Positions 1 to 9,378 are shown, counted from the stretch's first letter. The stretch is 64,000 nt of DNA from Dolichospermum sp. DET69 (GCA_017355425.1 CP070233.1:3141501-3205500), one strand, 5' to 3'. Made by a program: numbers and translations. The notes: generated by a model from the letters alone, not told the origin.

Positions 1-1563
1 TGATACTTTCGGAGTTTCCAAAGCATAGTTCATGCTAATTAACTCAATCCCTAATCGGGAAGATATGAGTTTTCGAGCATATATCTTGTATTTTTTATCC
101 ACTACAGAAAACAACTCAGAAAAATCCCCTATTGTTTCTGATATCCCTAACATCAAAAAACCCGTAGGTTTAAGACCATAATGGAAAGTGGGAATAATTT
201 TCTTCTGGACAGCCGCACCCAAATAAATCAGGACGTTGCGACAACTAATCAGATCCAATCGAGAAAAAGGCGGATCACTAATCAGGTTTTGTCTGGCAAA
301 AACACACAGTTCTCGGACTGACTTAGTAATTTGGTAGCCACCCTCGACTTTTACAAAGAAACGTTGCAAGCGTTCTGGAGAAACACCTCCTATTTGGTTG
401 GTTTTGTAAATGCCAGTTCTCGCTTTTTCTATGGCAATATCATTAATATCTGTCGCAAAAATCTGAATGGGGATATTAATAATGGGCTGATTTTTTAAAA
501 ATTCTATTAAGCAGATGGCAATAGAGTAGGCTTCTTCACCGGTGGAACATCCTGCTACCCATAAGCGGATTGGATCATCCGATTTACGTTCTTTCGTAAG
601 AATAGGAAATACTTGAGTTTTTAAGGCTTCAAAGCTTAGTGGATCTCGGAAAAAACTGGTGACAGTAATTAATACATCTTGATATAGGGCGCTAACTTCC
701 ACCGGGTGAGTTTGCAGATAATAAACGTAATCTTCTAGCTTATCTAATCTATATAACATCATCCGGCGCTGAATTCGCCTTTGCAAAGTATTCTGTTTGT
801 AATAGGTAAAATTAACACCAGTAGCCAACCGGAGGATATTGAAAATTTTGAATAGAGTATCTGTTGTGTCTGGAATAACTTCAATTTCTGGAATCGTTTC
901 TACTTCTTTAATATAGGGATGAGTGCTGACAGTTGTTAGTTTCTGGGCAATTTGTTGGGGGGTGAGGATAAAATCTACATAACCAGAAGCTATAGCAGTA
1001 TTAGGCATGGTATTAATCATTCCCGGTTCTTCAGCTTGGGCAAAGGTAATGCCTCCTGCACATTTAATGTTTTCTAAACCCTTTGTCCCATCTTCGTTAC
1101 CTCCTGACAGCACCACACCGATGGCTTTGCTACCTAAATCCTCTGCTAAAGATATGAGGAAATCATTGACAGTTAGTGCCAGTCCGCGAGTTTTTTCACG
1201 GGGGTTGAGTTTTAGCACCCCTTTAACAATGGTCATGGTGACATTAGCCGGAATCACATAAACATGATTCGGTTCTACTTTCATCCCTTCCCGGACTTCA
1301 TTTACAGGCATTGAGGTTGTCCGAGACAGAATTTCCGGCAGCATACTTTTTTGATTAGGACTTAAATGCTGAACTAGCACAAATCCCATCCCCGTATCTG
1401 TTGGTAAATGGCTTAATAGTTGGGTAAATGCCTCCAAACCACCGGCAGAAGCGCCAATACCGACAATGGGAAATAAATTTTTTTCTTGTTCTTGCTGTTC
1501 TGGGGATAGTTCAACAGTAGTTTTATTAACTTTAGATTTTTTGGTAGTCCGTCGAGTATTCAT
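1..1563 (-). CDS. CheB-CheR fusion protein (methylesterase / methyltransferase), 5' part; runs off the left edge
   Basis: The reading frame is open from the ATG at 1563 to base 1, so 521 residues are visible and the C-terminus is outside the window. Residues ~31-215 are a CheB methylesterase domain, with GIGASAGG (active-site Ser39) and QHLSPN (His66). Residues ~225-500 are a CheR-type SAM methyltransferase, including FFRDP, WVAGCSTGEEAYS and DLISCRNVLIYL. Such fusions in cyanobacteria usually continue into PAS and histidine-kinase domains, so this is probably the input part of a hybrid signalling kinase. No che operon partners are visible. The family call is firm; the full architecture cannot be seen. 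Confidence 0.93.
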   Translation of the reverse strand, partial: MNTRRTTKKSKVNKTTVELSPEQQEQEKNLFPIVGIGASAGGLEAFTQLLSHLPTDTGMGFVLVQHLSPNQKSMLPEILSRTTSMPVNEVREGMKVEPNHVYVIPANVTMTIVKGVLKLNPREKTRGLALTVNDFLISLAEDLGSKAIGVVLSGGNEDGTKGLENIKCAGGITFAQAEEPGMINTMPNTAIASGYVDFILTPQQIAQKLTTVSTHPYIKEVETIPEIEVIPDTTDTLFKIFNILRLATGVNFTYYKQNTLQRRIQRRMMLYRLDKLEDYVYYLQTHPVEVSALYQDVLITVTSFFRDPLSFEALKTQVFPILTKERKSDDPIRLWVAGCSTGEEAYSIAICLIEFLKNQPIINIPIQIFATDINDIAIEKARTGIYKTNQIGGVSPERLQRFFVKVEGGYQITKSVRELCVFARQNLISDPPFSRLDLISCRNVLIYLGAAVQKKIIPTFHYGLKPTGFLMLGISETIGDFSELFSVVDKKYKIYARKLISSRLGIELISMNYALETPKVS

Positions 1564-1804
1564 GATATGCACCCGATTAAAGTCCAGGGTTTGAATATTT
1601 TTGAGTTAAGGAAATTTGATTCTCCTCTATTTACTCTAGCGGAATCTAAGTTTGATATTATCAGTAAACCAAAAAGTTTTTTCCTGAAGGGAGATCGCCA
1701 AATACTGTGTAGTATAAAATACTTTTTTATTCCCGATACTCTAATCAGCAGACATAGTATAGATAATAATTACTTATGATTAGCTGGTTAATAATTTCTT
1801 GACG

Positions 1805-2980
1805 CTAACCGGATGGAATATAAATGCTTTCAACGACTTGATATTTCTTCTGTAGGGCTTGAGATAAAAAGGCTAACATCTGTTTGAGTGTAAAAAGTGT
1901 GCGATAAATTAATCTACTACCTTTCCTTTTACGACTGATTTTGAGCCATAGTAGATTCACCCAGATGTTAATTAGAAGAAAGGATATTCCAATGAATAGT
2001 AATCTCAAGACTGGATTTTTGTTATTCGTCTTAATTCGACAAATATTTTTCAGACGATAACTGGTTTCAATGCCAAATCTTTTTCGATAATCTTGATAGA
2101 TATAATTTAAATTTGTTTTGACCTTATAAGCAACATAAACAAAGTATTGAACCCCATGCTTTTTATGCTTTCCCTTTCTATATTTACAGACGATCCATAA
2201 ATCAAATGTGACAAAATCATCTTTGTCTCTTGTAATAGTATAGGTAGTTTTATAACTTTTTTTACCCTTGAGGAATTGTTTGATTCCTCCTTTTTTTCCA
2301 GTCTTGATAGCAGGCATAAGAAAGGGAATATCTAATGCCTGTAACCATCTAATTACAGGAGTATTAAAAAATCCCCTATCCAAATAGAGTTTTTTTACAT
2401 TTATTTTTAGGGATTCAAGTTCTGCTAATAAATAAGTAATTAAAGCCACACTAGTATCTAATTGGCGAACACCTCTTATTGCTAGAGTTACACGCTTATT
2501 ATTACTAATAACATATAAAGTGGCATAGGCATAAAATGAATTAGTACCAGATTTAGCTTCACTTCGATATATGTAGGGTAATTCTGACGATGTTGGTTGA
2601 CCATAATAACAAATTAAATTTAAATCAATCGCTATTTTCAAACACCCTTTTTTTAATCCTAAAGGAATTCGACTTTTTAATGCTTGATTTATTTGCGCTT
2701 CTAATTCCTCAAAATTGTTAATTTTATTGAGATGATATCTAATATCATTAGCTGTCGGAATATTTTTTAACAATTTAGCTGTGTTTTCAATACTGTCTCC
2801 AGTGCTGGCTGCTTTAACCAGAATCTCGAATAAAGTTTGTTGGTCACAGGCTCCTTGCGTTTCAATCGAAAAATTTTCTACTAAACACTGAATAACCTCA
2901 TCAAGAGTTTCTGAGTCGGTTAAAACGAGTTCTTCTGTAGACTCGCCCCGCGTGGCTTTTGTTAGAGATGAAACAGTCAA
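1805..2980 (-). CDS. ISH3-like DDE transposase, full-length copy
   Basis: 391 codons from a TTG start at 2980. No ATG lies in frame upstream before a stop at about 3005. Candidate DDE residues are in IAIDLNLICYYG (~residue 117), LYLDRGFFN (~200) and the RKRFGIETSYR motif (~290), which resembles the Y-R-E signature of IS4-type enzymes. Length and motif order fit the ISH3 family, but this is by eye. A near-identical internally truncated copy lies at 60236-61264. The insertion is upstream of the CheB-CheR gene. I could not find convincing terminal inverted repeats, so the element ends are unresolved (probably about 1.70-1.80 kb and 3.05-3.15 kb). Confidence 0.85.
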   Translation of the reverse strand: MTVSSLTKATRGESTEELVLTDSETLDEVIQCLVENFSIETQGACDQQTLFEILVKAASTGDSIENTAKLLKNIPTANDIRYHLNKINNFEELEAQINQALKSRIPLGLKKGCLKIAIDLNLICYYGQPTSSELPYIYRSEAKSGTNSFYAYATLYVISNNKRVTLAIRGVRQLDTSVALITYLLAELESLKINVKKLYLDRGFFNTPVIRWLQALDIPFLMPAIKTGKKGGIKQFLKGKKSYKTTYTITRDKDDFVTFDLWIVCKYRKGKHKKHGVQYFVYVAYKVKTNLNYIYQDYRKRFGIETSYRLKNICRIKTNNKNPVLRLLFIGISFLLINIWVNLLWLKISRKRKGSRLIYRTLFTLKQMLAFLSQALQKKYQVVESIYIPSG

Positions 2981-3000
2981 TTTTTTCAGCCAATATGCTA

Positions 3001-3692
3001 CACACTACTTTCATCATTTCATATTTTGATCCAGTGCAAATTATGATAACTATTTCTTATATATTTGGTATTCTATAGTACATGAGTATCTGTCGTATTT
3101 TGTTAGTGATGCCTGCTGCGTCTGTAGCAATAGCGTCAGCACTCCGTAAAAATCACTCTTTGGGAAAAACTTTTTGGTTTACTGATTATATATATAAAGT
3201 CATAATTGTTGATAAAATATAGTCAGTAACTCGTGTGTTGATTCTGTGTCTTTTGAGGGGGTAAAAATTCATGCAAAATCTCTGATATCTATTTAGGGCA
3301 AAAGCCTATTTTACAAGGGCTTTACGTTCACATGGACACAAAATTTGCATGAACGAAAAACGGGAAAATTTCATCAAAATTAAAAATTAACACACTAAGT
3401 AGGTGAACACAATAAAATCAATCTGTGTAAAGAAAAGTAAAATCGCCCAAACTCTCTTCAATCTTGCCTTTTGCCTCTTGCCTTGCCATAACGACAATTT
3501 TCAATGCTAACCTACTTAGTACCGCAAGGCGAAAGTCAAAAGTCAAAAGCTTGCCCTCGTGAAAACGGGGGTCAAAAGTCAAAAATAATATGGCGTAAGC
3601 TTTTTGGCGATTGAGAATGGTTGTTTTATTTACGCCGTGCTGTACTAGTAAAAAGGAATGTATGGTCGGTAACAGAACAACCCATAAACCGA
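3001..3692. other. Noncoding stretch between the transposase gene and the tRNA-side repeat
   Basis: No supported gene. The first ~100 bases are probably the upstream end of the IS. Around 3270-3355 an inverted pair built on TTCATGCAAA / TTTGCATGAA encloses a second small stem (AAAGCC / GGCTTT), so this may be a hairpin element remnant. Around 3530-3590 there are short AGTCAAA heptamer repeats. Confidence 0.5.
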
Positions 3693-3749
3693 GTATTTTG
3701 TGAATAAAATCCTCCTTGTCTACTATCCTTCCTTGTCTTCCTGGTCTTG
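3693..3749 (-). repeat. Partial copy of the CTGACAGG-type MITE abutting tRNA-Ser
   Basis: The 57 bases match, on the opposite strand and with only a few mismatches, the left interior of the complete element at 6814-7031 (roughly 6850-6910 there). The match stops a few bases from the 3' end of the tRNA gene. The terminal inverted repeats are missing. Confidence 0.7.
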
Positions 3750-3754
3750 CACAA

Positions 3755-3839
3755 TGGAGAGGGGGAGATTCGAACTCCCGGAAGCTTTCACTTCACCTGA
3801 TTTCAAGTCAGGCGCATTCGACCACTCTGCCACCTCTCC
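3755..3839 (-). tRNA. trnS-UGA: tRNA-Ser (UGA)
   Basis: On the minus strand a 7-bp acceptor stem pairs GGAGAGG with CCTCTCC. The anticodon stem CCTGA/TCAGG encloses the loop CTTGAAA, giving anticodon UGA. There is a long variable arm, as expected for a class II serine tRNA, and the T-loop is GTTCGAATC. About 85 nt; no encoded CCA. The fitted discriminator base is A, whereas bacterial Ser tRNAs usually have G, so the 3' end could be off by a base. Confidence 0.93.
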
Positions 3840-3897
3840 AGGTTATTTGTCAGAATTGTGTAATACAAAAACTGACAAATACAATCATAACATATAA

Positions 3898-4827
3898 TTA
3901 CAGAATTGGCACTACTGAAATCGAAGAATTATAGAAAACCTCCTCAGCAGCGACCTGGAAGTCTTTACCCACCCAAACTAGAGAGGCTTTTGTGACTACA
4001 CCATCCTCCAAAGAAACTAGAGAAAAATTCCGTAACTTCACCCCGTTTTCCTGAATAATCCGGGGGACAGTAGCCGCATTTAAGTAAATTGTTCCCTCTG
4101 GACTTCTAAACACAGCCTTCCGTTGCAGCTTCTTAGTATGGCGCAGAGTCCGGTGCATATGTCCAAAAGTGACGAGAGAAACATTTTTCTTCAGGTTGAG
4201 ACTTTGAGAAATAGCTTCAGCAAAATCAGGATCACCAAAATCACCGCCAATGGGATGCCAATCTTTGCCACAAGGGTCCTCAGCGCGATCGCCTAAACCA
4301 CTTGGTCCATTGTGTCCGAGAAAAATAATATTGTCACAAGTAACACTTTTGACTATTTTAACGATTTTATCTGCGGATTCTTCTAAATTAGACACACCAT
4401 AGCGTTCTTGACACATTTGGGCAAATCGCCATTCAGGTCCACCCCAGGTAAAAGGACGACCACCCACCACAGTTAAATTCCAATGGGGGAAATCCAACTT
4501 CCCATAACCGACATGGGACACTCCCAATAAATCTAATTGTTCCTGTACCCAGTCTTCCTTGGTGCGGTCATAAGGACATTTTTTGCGTCCCCATTCAGTT
4601 GCCGAGTACCAGGCATCGTGGTTGCCCATAACAGCCGCTTTGGGAATATCTAGGGAAGCGATCGCTTTTACCACTTCTACCGATTCATTCCCGAAATCAC
4701 CGACAAATAGCGCCAAGTCAACACCAAGTTGCTTGAGTGCTATACCGTCTTCTACTTCCCATTGGTCGTGAACATCGCCAATTACAGCAATTTTCAAGGT
4801 TATTGATTGAGTTTTCTGACTGGTCAT
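3898..4827 (-). CDS. Metallophosphoesterase (cyanobacterial/plastid TIGR04168-like family)
   Basis: 309 residues from ATG 4827. All calcineurin-like metallophosphoesterase blocks are present in order: GDVHDQWEVED (~17), VGDFGNES (~41), MGNHDAWY (~67), LGHNGPSGLG (~173) and FGHMHRTLRH (~222). These supply the Asp, His and Asn ligands of a dinuclear metal site. The substrate is unknown. The family is conserved in cyanobacteria and plant plastids; the TIGR number is from memory. The gene converges on the tRNA-Ser region and is divergent from nadA across about 150 bp. Confidence 0.88.
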   Translation of the reverse strand: MTSQKTQSITLKIAVIGDVHDQWEVEDGIALKQLGVDLALFVGDFGNESVEVVKAIASLDIPKAAVMGNHDAWYSATEWGRKKCPYDRTKEDWVQEQLDLLGVSHVGYGKLDFPHWNLTVVGGRPFTWGGPEWRFAQMCQERYGVSNLEESADKIVKIVKSVTCDNIIFLGHNGPSGLGDRAEDPCGKDWHPIGGDFGDPDFAEAISQSLNLKKNVSLVTFGHMHRTLRHTKKLQRKAVFRSPEGTIYLNAATVPRIIQENGVKLRNFSLVSLEDGVVTKASLVWVGKDFQVAAEEVFYNSSISVVPIL

Positions 4828-4976
4828 GCCACTTTAAAAAGCCGTATATCTCCAGGATATGAAACTACGCCGGATTTGGATATAAATTGCTCAAATCAAT
4901 TCCCCACTATTTTGGTAAAAACTACTATAATTAAATGCACAAGATAATATAACTTTACAAAAAGCAGTTTTTAATT

Positions 4977-5942
4977 GTGTTTACAACTACACTTACTCCC
5001 CAAAAATCAGGAACTCTACCATTAGATTTATTTGCTGCTATTGCGGATCTAAAAACAGAACTTAATGCGGTGATATTAGCCCACTACTATCAAGATCCCG
5101 ATATCCAAGATATTGCCGACTTTATTGGCGATTCCTTACAATTAGCTAAAGCCGCAGCCAATACCAAAGCAGATGTGATTGTGTTTGCGGGTGTTCACTT
5201 CATGGCGGAAACCGCAAAAATCCTCAATCCTGATAAATTGGTATTGCTACCAGATATCAATGCCGGTTGTTCTTTAGCAGATAGTTGTCCACCAAAAGAG
5301 TTTGCTGCCTTCAAAGCCGCACACCCAGACCATTTGGTAATTTCCTATATTAACTGTTCTGCGGAAATTAAGGGGATGAGTGATATTATCTGCACCAGTT
5401 CCAACGCTGTGAAGATTGTCCAGCAAATACCCAAAGAACAGCCGATTATTTTCGCCCCAGACCGCAACTTAGGACGGTATGTAATGGAACAAACCGGACG
5501 GGAAATGCTCCTATGGCAAGGTAGCTGTATTGTTCATGAGACTTTTTCCGAAAAGAAAATAGTCCAGTTAAAAATTACACATCCTCATGCGGAAGCGATC
5601 GCCCACCCAGAATGTGAAACCAGCGTCTTGCGTCACGCCAGCTTTATTGGCTCTACAGCCGCCTTACTCAATTATTGTCAAATCAGCCCTAGCCAGGAGT
5701 TTATCGTGGCTACAGAGCCGGGAATCATTCACCAGATGCAAAAACTAGCACCCAACAAACACTTTATTCCCGCCCCCCCGCAAAGTGATTGTAACTGTAA
5801 CGAATGTCCATTCATGCGGCTAAACACCTTAGAAAAGCTGTATTTAGCCATGAAAAACCGCACCCCTGAAATTACTTTACCAGAAGAACTCCGCCTAGCT
5901 GCACTACGACCAATGCAAAGGATGTTAGAAATGAGTGTCTAG
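4977..5942 (+). CDS. nadA: Quinolinate synthase NadA
   Basis: 321 residues. It condenses iminoaspartate with dihydroxyacetone phosphate to quinolinate in de novo NAD synthesis. Visible blocks are [33 protein letters not shown] and [13 protein letters not shown]. Likely [4Fe-4S] ligands are Cys98, Cys184 (WQGSCIVHE) and Cys277 ([16 protein letters not shown]). The start is GTG at 4977; no upstream in-frame ATG gives the family's normal N-terminus, and the length is typical. It is monocistronic, divergent from the metallophosphoesterase. Confidence 0.96.
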   Translation: MFTTTLTPQKSGTLPLDLFAAIADLKTELNAVILAHYYQDPDIQDIADFIGDSLQLAKAAANTKADVIVFAGVHFMAETAKILNPDKLVLLPDINAGCSLADSCPPKEFAAFKAAHPDHLVISYINCSAEIKGMSDIICTSSNAVKIVQQIPKEQPIIFAPDRNLGRYVMEQTGREMLLWQGSCIVHETFSEKKIVQLKITHPHAEAIAHPECETSVLRHASFIGSTAALLNYCQISPSQEFIVATEPGIIHQMQKLAPNKHFIPAPPQSDCNCNECPFMRLNTLEKLYLAMKNRTPEITLPEELRLAALRPMQRMLEMSV

Positions 5943-5962
5943 TTACAGCGGTTTCCGCTTTT

Positions 5963-6031
5963 ATGAGGTACAAAGTTGAATCATGAAACTCTTGTAGTGC
6001 GGGCATCTTGCCCGCTAGATATGTACCTCAT
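5963..6031. repeat. Short hairpin element, TGAGGTACA family, copy 1
   Basis: Bounded by ATGAGGTACA and its complement TGTACCTCAT, with a GCGGGC/GCCCGC hairpin inside. Related copies with different interiors are at 26142-26210 and 45355-45425, and a right end alone at 7052-7061. The right flank here and at 7062 ends in GTGCTGTA. Confidence 0.7.
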
Positions 6032-6138
6032 AACACAAAGGAAGTGCTGTATAATTTACAAGCATAACTGCGTTGCTGAATTAGAGGATAATTTTGAGGT
6101 TTAGAGATTTAGGGAACATCTTTAAACAAAGTAAAACT

Positions 6139-6190
6139 CAACCTACTTGACACTCTCACTGGCTAAAGCCGCTGAGATTCTTGGTTCAAT
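6139..6190 (-). ncRNA. Relic IS200/IS605 right-end RNA scaffold (no tnpB beside it)
   Basis: Read on the minus strand: CAAGAATCTCAGCGGC, loop, GCCAGTGAGAGTGTCAAG. The sequence has the form GAATC-hairpin-GAGTGTCAAG seen at the 3' end of cyanobacterial tnpB elements, where the TnpB guide RNA scaffold ends and the TCAA right-end cleavage site lies. No tnpB frame is present beside it. Sister motifs are at 9210-9246 and 40335-40380. Family assignment is from remembered element ends; function is not implied. Confidence 0.5.
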
Positions 6191-6813
6191 GAGTCCACTT
6201 AACTTAGAACCCTTGCGGTATCTAAGCCAGAGGTGGTTCTCTCCCCAAGCGTTAACTTTCCCTCTGCCCGAAGGTAGTTGCATTACTGCAAATTTTGCTT
6301 GAGTTTAAATTCTGTGTTGTCTAGCTCCCATGAAGATTTTACCTATTCGGAGGGTAGTCACTAAAACTATGGAATAGAACCCTATATCCTCAATTGTCAA
6401 GGACCAGAAAAGCCGTTAGGCAGTTAGGTTTTTATACAGGTTGATTACCATTCCTGTTGTGAATAGTATAACATCATCAAATACAAAGGCGATAAACCTT
6501 TGCTCATTTTAACCAATCTTTATAAAAAGAAAAACTCTATGCGCTTTATTACCGCACGAGTCGCTTATATCTCAGGTCTAAAGACACTGAGTTTTACGCT
6601 TACCGGATATCTCTATAATTTAATTTTCAAGAACTTACGCACTGTACAAATCAATCATGATATGCGTTCACCAAAATACTTTATTTCAGGCTACAACTAA
6701 TTCTGTTTTTACCGATAAATCAACCGTGGGGTAGGGGTTTAGCACTGCTCATTGGTGTCAACTTAACGTGAAACCTACAGCCCCCTCATCGCTTGCGATG
6801 AGGGGGTTGGGGG

Positions 6814-7031
6814 CTGACAGGTGTAGGTTTTTAATATTCTCTGTAAAGGCAAGACCAGGAAGACAAGGAGGGATAGTAGACAAGGAAGATTTTATCCATA
6901 AAATACCCAATTTATGGTTTGTTTTATTACCAATCATCCATTTCTTGTCCGGTTTTCCTCCCTTGTCACCTTGTCTGCCTTGTCTTCCAAGTCCTGTCCT
7001 CACCCAATTGTAAAAAACCTACACCTGTCAG
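6814..7031. mobile_element. MITE, CTGACAGG family, complete copy 1 (218 bp)
   Basis: Perfect 19-bp terminal inverted repeats CTGACAGGTGTAGGTTTTT. The interior is a long imperfect hairpin made of AAGACAAGG-type blocks. It is flanked on both sides by the same 11 bases, GGGGTTGGGGG, which reads as a target-site duplication. It has no coding capacity. A second complete copy is at 11181-11410, with a different 11-base duplication. Confidence 0.85.
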
Positions 7032-7092
7032 GGGGTTGGGGGTGGGGTTCTTGTACCTCATAACACTCGGAAGTGCTGTAATCTCAAGAAGT

Positions 7093-7941
7093 TTAATTAC
7101 CAGATTTTTCCGCAATCTGTCTTACGGCTTCAATATCCACAGCTAACCTTGCAGCTATTTCTTCCACAGTTAAACCCAATTCTAATAACAGCGGTACTGT
7201 TTCTAACTTACCTTCTAACTTACCTTCTAACTTACCTTCTAACTTACCTTCTAACTTACCTTCTAACTTACCTTCTACTTTTGCATCTTCGGCAACTTCT
7301 CGAAAATACCGTGTTTGCTTTAATTCATCTAGGGTAAACATGGCTTCAATCTCCTGACGAGTTAAATTAGTTAACTTATAAACCAAGATCGTCTCTAATA
7401 ATTCTAGAACCTTCTGTCTTTTACTGGCATCTGTTAATTGTTGTCGGGTTTTTTGAATCAACTGCCTAGTATGATCAATTGCAGTTTCTTCTTTTTCCAC
7501 AACTAGCTTTACCATTCCCAACCCTACAGAATTATCGGTTGTGACTTCCAACTCATCCAAATAAATAAACGTGACTTGCTGACTCATTAGCAAACCCCGA
7601 TACTGCATTGGTACACCAGGATCTAAGCTACGTTTAGCAAAAATCGCTACTGCATGAAAATCATTCTTTGGTTGATATTGATTCAGATAAACAAAGATTT
7701 CTGTAAATAGTTTCCAGTAAAAATCCGCCTTTGGTTGAAATTGAACTTCTACAAAGTAAATAGGTTGTTCAGGAATATCCGAAGCAGGTACAAATAAACC
7801 ATCAAAACGAAATGCTAGTTCCTTAATTTCTACAGATGTAAATTGATATGCTTCCACCTCTGTAGCTGGCTTACCAATCAATTCAAACAGGATACTCGGT
7901 AAGGTCTGAAATAGTTGATAGAATATAGTATCAGTTTTCAC
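7093..7941 (-). CDS. Rpn-family (DUF2887-type) PD-(D/E)XK nuclease / putative transposase-like protein
   Basis: 282 residues. The N-terminal ~110 residues carry the Rpn/DUF2887 core: FYQLFQTLPSILFELIG, then FRFDGLFVP and PIYFVEVQFQPKADFYWKLF, which look like the D...ExQ/K nuclease motif. Such proteins stimulate RecA-independent recombination in E. coli Rpn studies; activity here is inferred. The C-terminus has six or more EGKL tetrapeptides from a 12-bp DNA repeat, then a small helix-turn-helix-like tail (LGLTVEEIAARLAVDIEAVRQIA). This family is very common and variable in Nostocales. Confidence 0.82.
   Translation of the reverse strand: MKTDTIFYQLFQTLPSILFELIGKPATEVEAYQFTSVEIKELAFRFDGLFVPASDIPEQPIYFVEVQFQPKADFYWKLFTEIFVYLNQYQPKNDFHAVAIFAKRSLDPGVPMQYRGLLMSQQVTFIYLDELEVTTDNSVGLGMVKLVVEKEETAIDHTRQLIQKTRQQLTDASKRQKVLELLETILVYKLTNLTRQEIEAMFTLDELKQTRYFREVAEDAKVEGKLEGKLEGKLEGKLEGKLEGKLETVPLLLELGLTVEEIAARLAVDIEAVRQIAEKSGN
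7201..7276. repeat. 12-bp tandem repeat inside the Rpn-type gene
   Basis: Unit TTCTAACTTACC repeated about six times. On the coding strand it encodes (EGKL)n. Copy-number change is always in frame (4 residues per unit), so array length can vary without breaking the gene. Confidence 0.95.
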
Positions 7942-7975
7942 AATTTTTAAGTTATTTTACATTAGTTCACAAATA

Positions 7976-8890
7976 TTAAGATTTACTTTTCTGAGCTTCT
8001 TTCTGAGCAGCCTCACTAAATTTTTTATACAACTTAGTTCTAATCTGTGCTTCTTGATAGCGGCTATGACTAGGTGAAACCTGACTCATTAAATCAGAAG
8101 CCCGTTGCCAATTAGCAGCCAATTCCAACCACTGAGTTGAAGTTATAGCAGTTTTACCAGCCGCAGTAGCCTGGTTAGCCAGTCGCACAGAAGCTGCAAA
8201 TGGATCATTAGATGAATGAGAAAAACTTTGGCTAAGAGGAGGATTTGACGATTCTGGCTGTTTCTGGTCTGCTGTTTGGGAAGATTGAGAACCTGTTAAT
8301 GGTAAGAGATTTTTTAGTGGATTACCTAACCGAGAATTTAGCAACCAAGCTAGTAAAATGACTGAAAATAACCCAGAAACCCCTATAAATAAAGTTTTAA
8401 CTGAAATTTTGCCCTGATCTTGATTCTTCAGTAAAGATAGGGGTTTTGTTAAAATAGGTGTTCTTGATTTGGTATAAGTTTCAGTTAGATCTGAAAATAA
8501 CCGCTTAAACAAATTTGGTTGAGATACAGTAATTTCCTGTGACCACAGTAATTGACCATCAACATCACGGTTAATCTCTTCCAACCATAATAATTGGTCT
8601 TCTCGAACAATTCGACTATTGATATTAACTCGACGAATGTGACGCGGTGCAAGTGAGTCCAAAATTTCTTTAATTTTTGGGACTAAAGTAGATTGCTCCA
8701 GTTGCTTTACCGTAGCCGCTTCACACAAAAGTTGTAAAATACCATTGGCAAAAATTGCTCTAATTCTGACACCAGACATAACTAGCTTTTCGTTCAAGAC
8801 TTGAATAACCGCTGCAACGCTGCCCTGGTGAGCTTGCCAAGCGATATCATTTATTCTATCTACCATTTGATATTTAGTGATAGCCTTCAC
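7976..8890 (-). CDS. Conserved cyanobacterial membrane protein of unknown function
   Basis: 304 residues from ATG 8890. An N-terminal soluble region of ~155 residues repeats the theme 'VIQVLNEKLV...GVRIRAIFANGILQLLCEA' and later 'IVREDQLLWLEEI'. It is followed by a basic linker, one transmembrane helix (~164-185, TLFIGVSGLFSVILLAWLL), a Ser/Gln-rich linker and a helical C-terminal tail ending KEAQKSKS. No catalytic motif is recognised. It is about 35 bp upstream of the Rpn-type gene on the same strand, but no functional link is evident. Confidence 0.75.
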   Translation of the reverse strand: MKAITKYQMVDRINDIAWQAHQGSVAAVIQVLNEKLVMSGVRIRAIFANGILQLLCEAATVKQLEQSTLVPKIKEILDSLAPRHIRRVNINSRIVREDQLLWLEEINRDVDGQLLWSQEITVSQPNLFKRLFSDLTETYTKSRTPILTKPLSLLKNQDQGKISVKTLFIGVSGLFSVILLAWLLNSRLGNPLKNLLPLTGSQSSQTADQKQPESSNPPLSQSFSHSSNDPFAASVRLANQATAAGKTAITSTQWLELAANWQRASDLMSQVSPSHSRYQEAQIRTKLYKKFSEAAQKEAQKSKS

Positions 8891-8919
8891 ACCCTGATTT
8901 GTGAAATAATATAACCTAA

Positions 8920-8960
8920 TTGGTCAGTGGTTAGTGGTTAGTGGTTAGTGGTTAGTGGTA
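8920..8960. repeat. Heptamer tandem array (TTAGTGG)n
   Basis: About five to six units of a 7-bp repeat (one variant, TCAGTGG) upstream of the membrane protein gene. This is the short tandemly repeated repetitive (STRR) class known from heterocystous cyanobacteria. Confidence 0.9.
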
Positions 8961-8981
8961 AAGACCGGAATTAACGCTTTA

Positions 8982-9145
8982 GAGGGTGTTTGAAAAGTAT
9001 TAAATAAAACCAATAATCTCCAAAAACCTAACCCCCCTGCCCCCCTTCCCTCGTAGGGAAGGGGGGTTTCAAAGCCTCTCTCCGCTTCGGGGAGAGGTTT
9101 ACAAGAGGGGTTAATTTATACCTTGAAAACTTTTAAAACATCCTC
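8982..9145. mobile_element. MITE, GAGG-TGTTTGAAAAGT family, copy A (164 bp)
   Basis: Begins GAGGGTGTTTGAAAAGT and ends with the inverted form ACTTTTAAAACATCCTC, flanked on both sides by TTA. The interior contains CCCCCTGCC and CTTCGGGGAG hairpins. Four more copies lie at 10812, 13311, 35528 and 54230. The 3-bp T-N-A duplication resembles that of several IS5-family groups. Confidence 0.85.
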
Positions 9146-9209
9146 TTAGGAGAATCGACCTCTACTTTGGTTGGAGTAATCCTGCTTTTGTAAGTTGGCT
9201 CATTGATTA

Positions 9210-9246
9210 AAGAATCTTAGTCCCTTTCGGGACTGAAAGTGTCAAG
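9210..9246 (+). ncRNA. Relic IS200/IS605 right-end RNA scaffold, plus strand
   Basis: AGAATCTTAGTCCC, loop TTTC, GGGACTGAAAGTGTCAAG: the same GAATC-hairpin-GTGTCAAG layout as the minus-strand relic at 6139-6190. It sits just outside MITE copy A. There is no tnpB or tnpA frame around it. The segment after TCAAG would be the guide position in an active element. Confidence 0.5.
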
Positions 9247-9378
9247 TTAATATACATTCAATTTGCATATAAGATGTTCCGCATTTAAATTGTATAACCT
9301 GTTAAGTTAGGAGTCTAAATATTGTGGGGTGGGCATCCCTGCCCGCCCAAATATTTAAACTAGGTGCGTTTTAGCTTA

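Larger units (their letters stand above)
5943..6813. other. Intergenic zone filled with dispersed repeats and relic element ends
   Basis: Holds a TGAGGTACA hairpin (5963-6031), an IS200/IS605-type right-end hairpin on the minus strand (6139-6190) and a GGGGTTTAGC...CTCATTGGTGTCAA repeat arm (6732-6774). The 66-codon frame at 6500-6700 has no recognisable content. No functional gene seen. Confidence 0.6.

Noticed and set aside
1700-3150. Terminal inverted repeats for the full ISH3-like element
   Set aside because: The best pair, GATACTC near 1735 and GAGTATC near 3083, is only 7 bp and its extensions do not align, so I did not assign element borders.
6500-6700. 66-codon plus-strand frame in the repeat-rich region
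   Set aside because: No family resemblance, no ribosome site, AT-rich composition; located among relic repeats.
7149-7337. 62-codon plus-strand frame with repeated LLTY residues
   Set aside because: It is the shadow of the 12-bp repeat array in the Rpn-type gene on the other strand.
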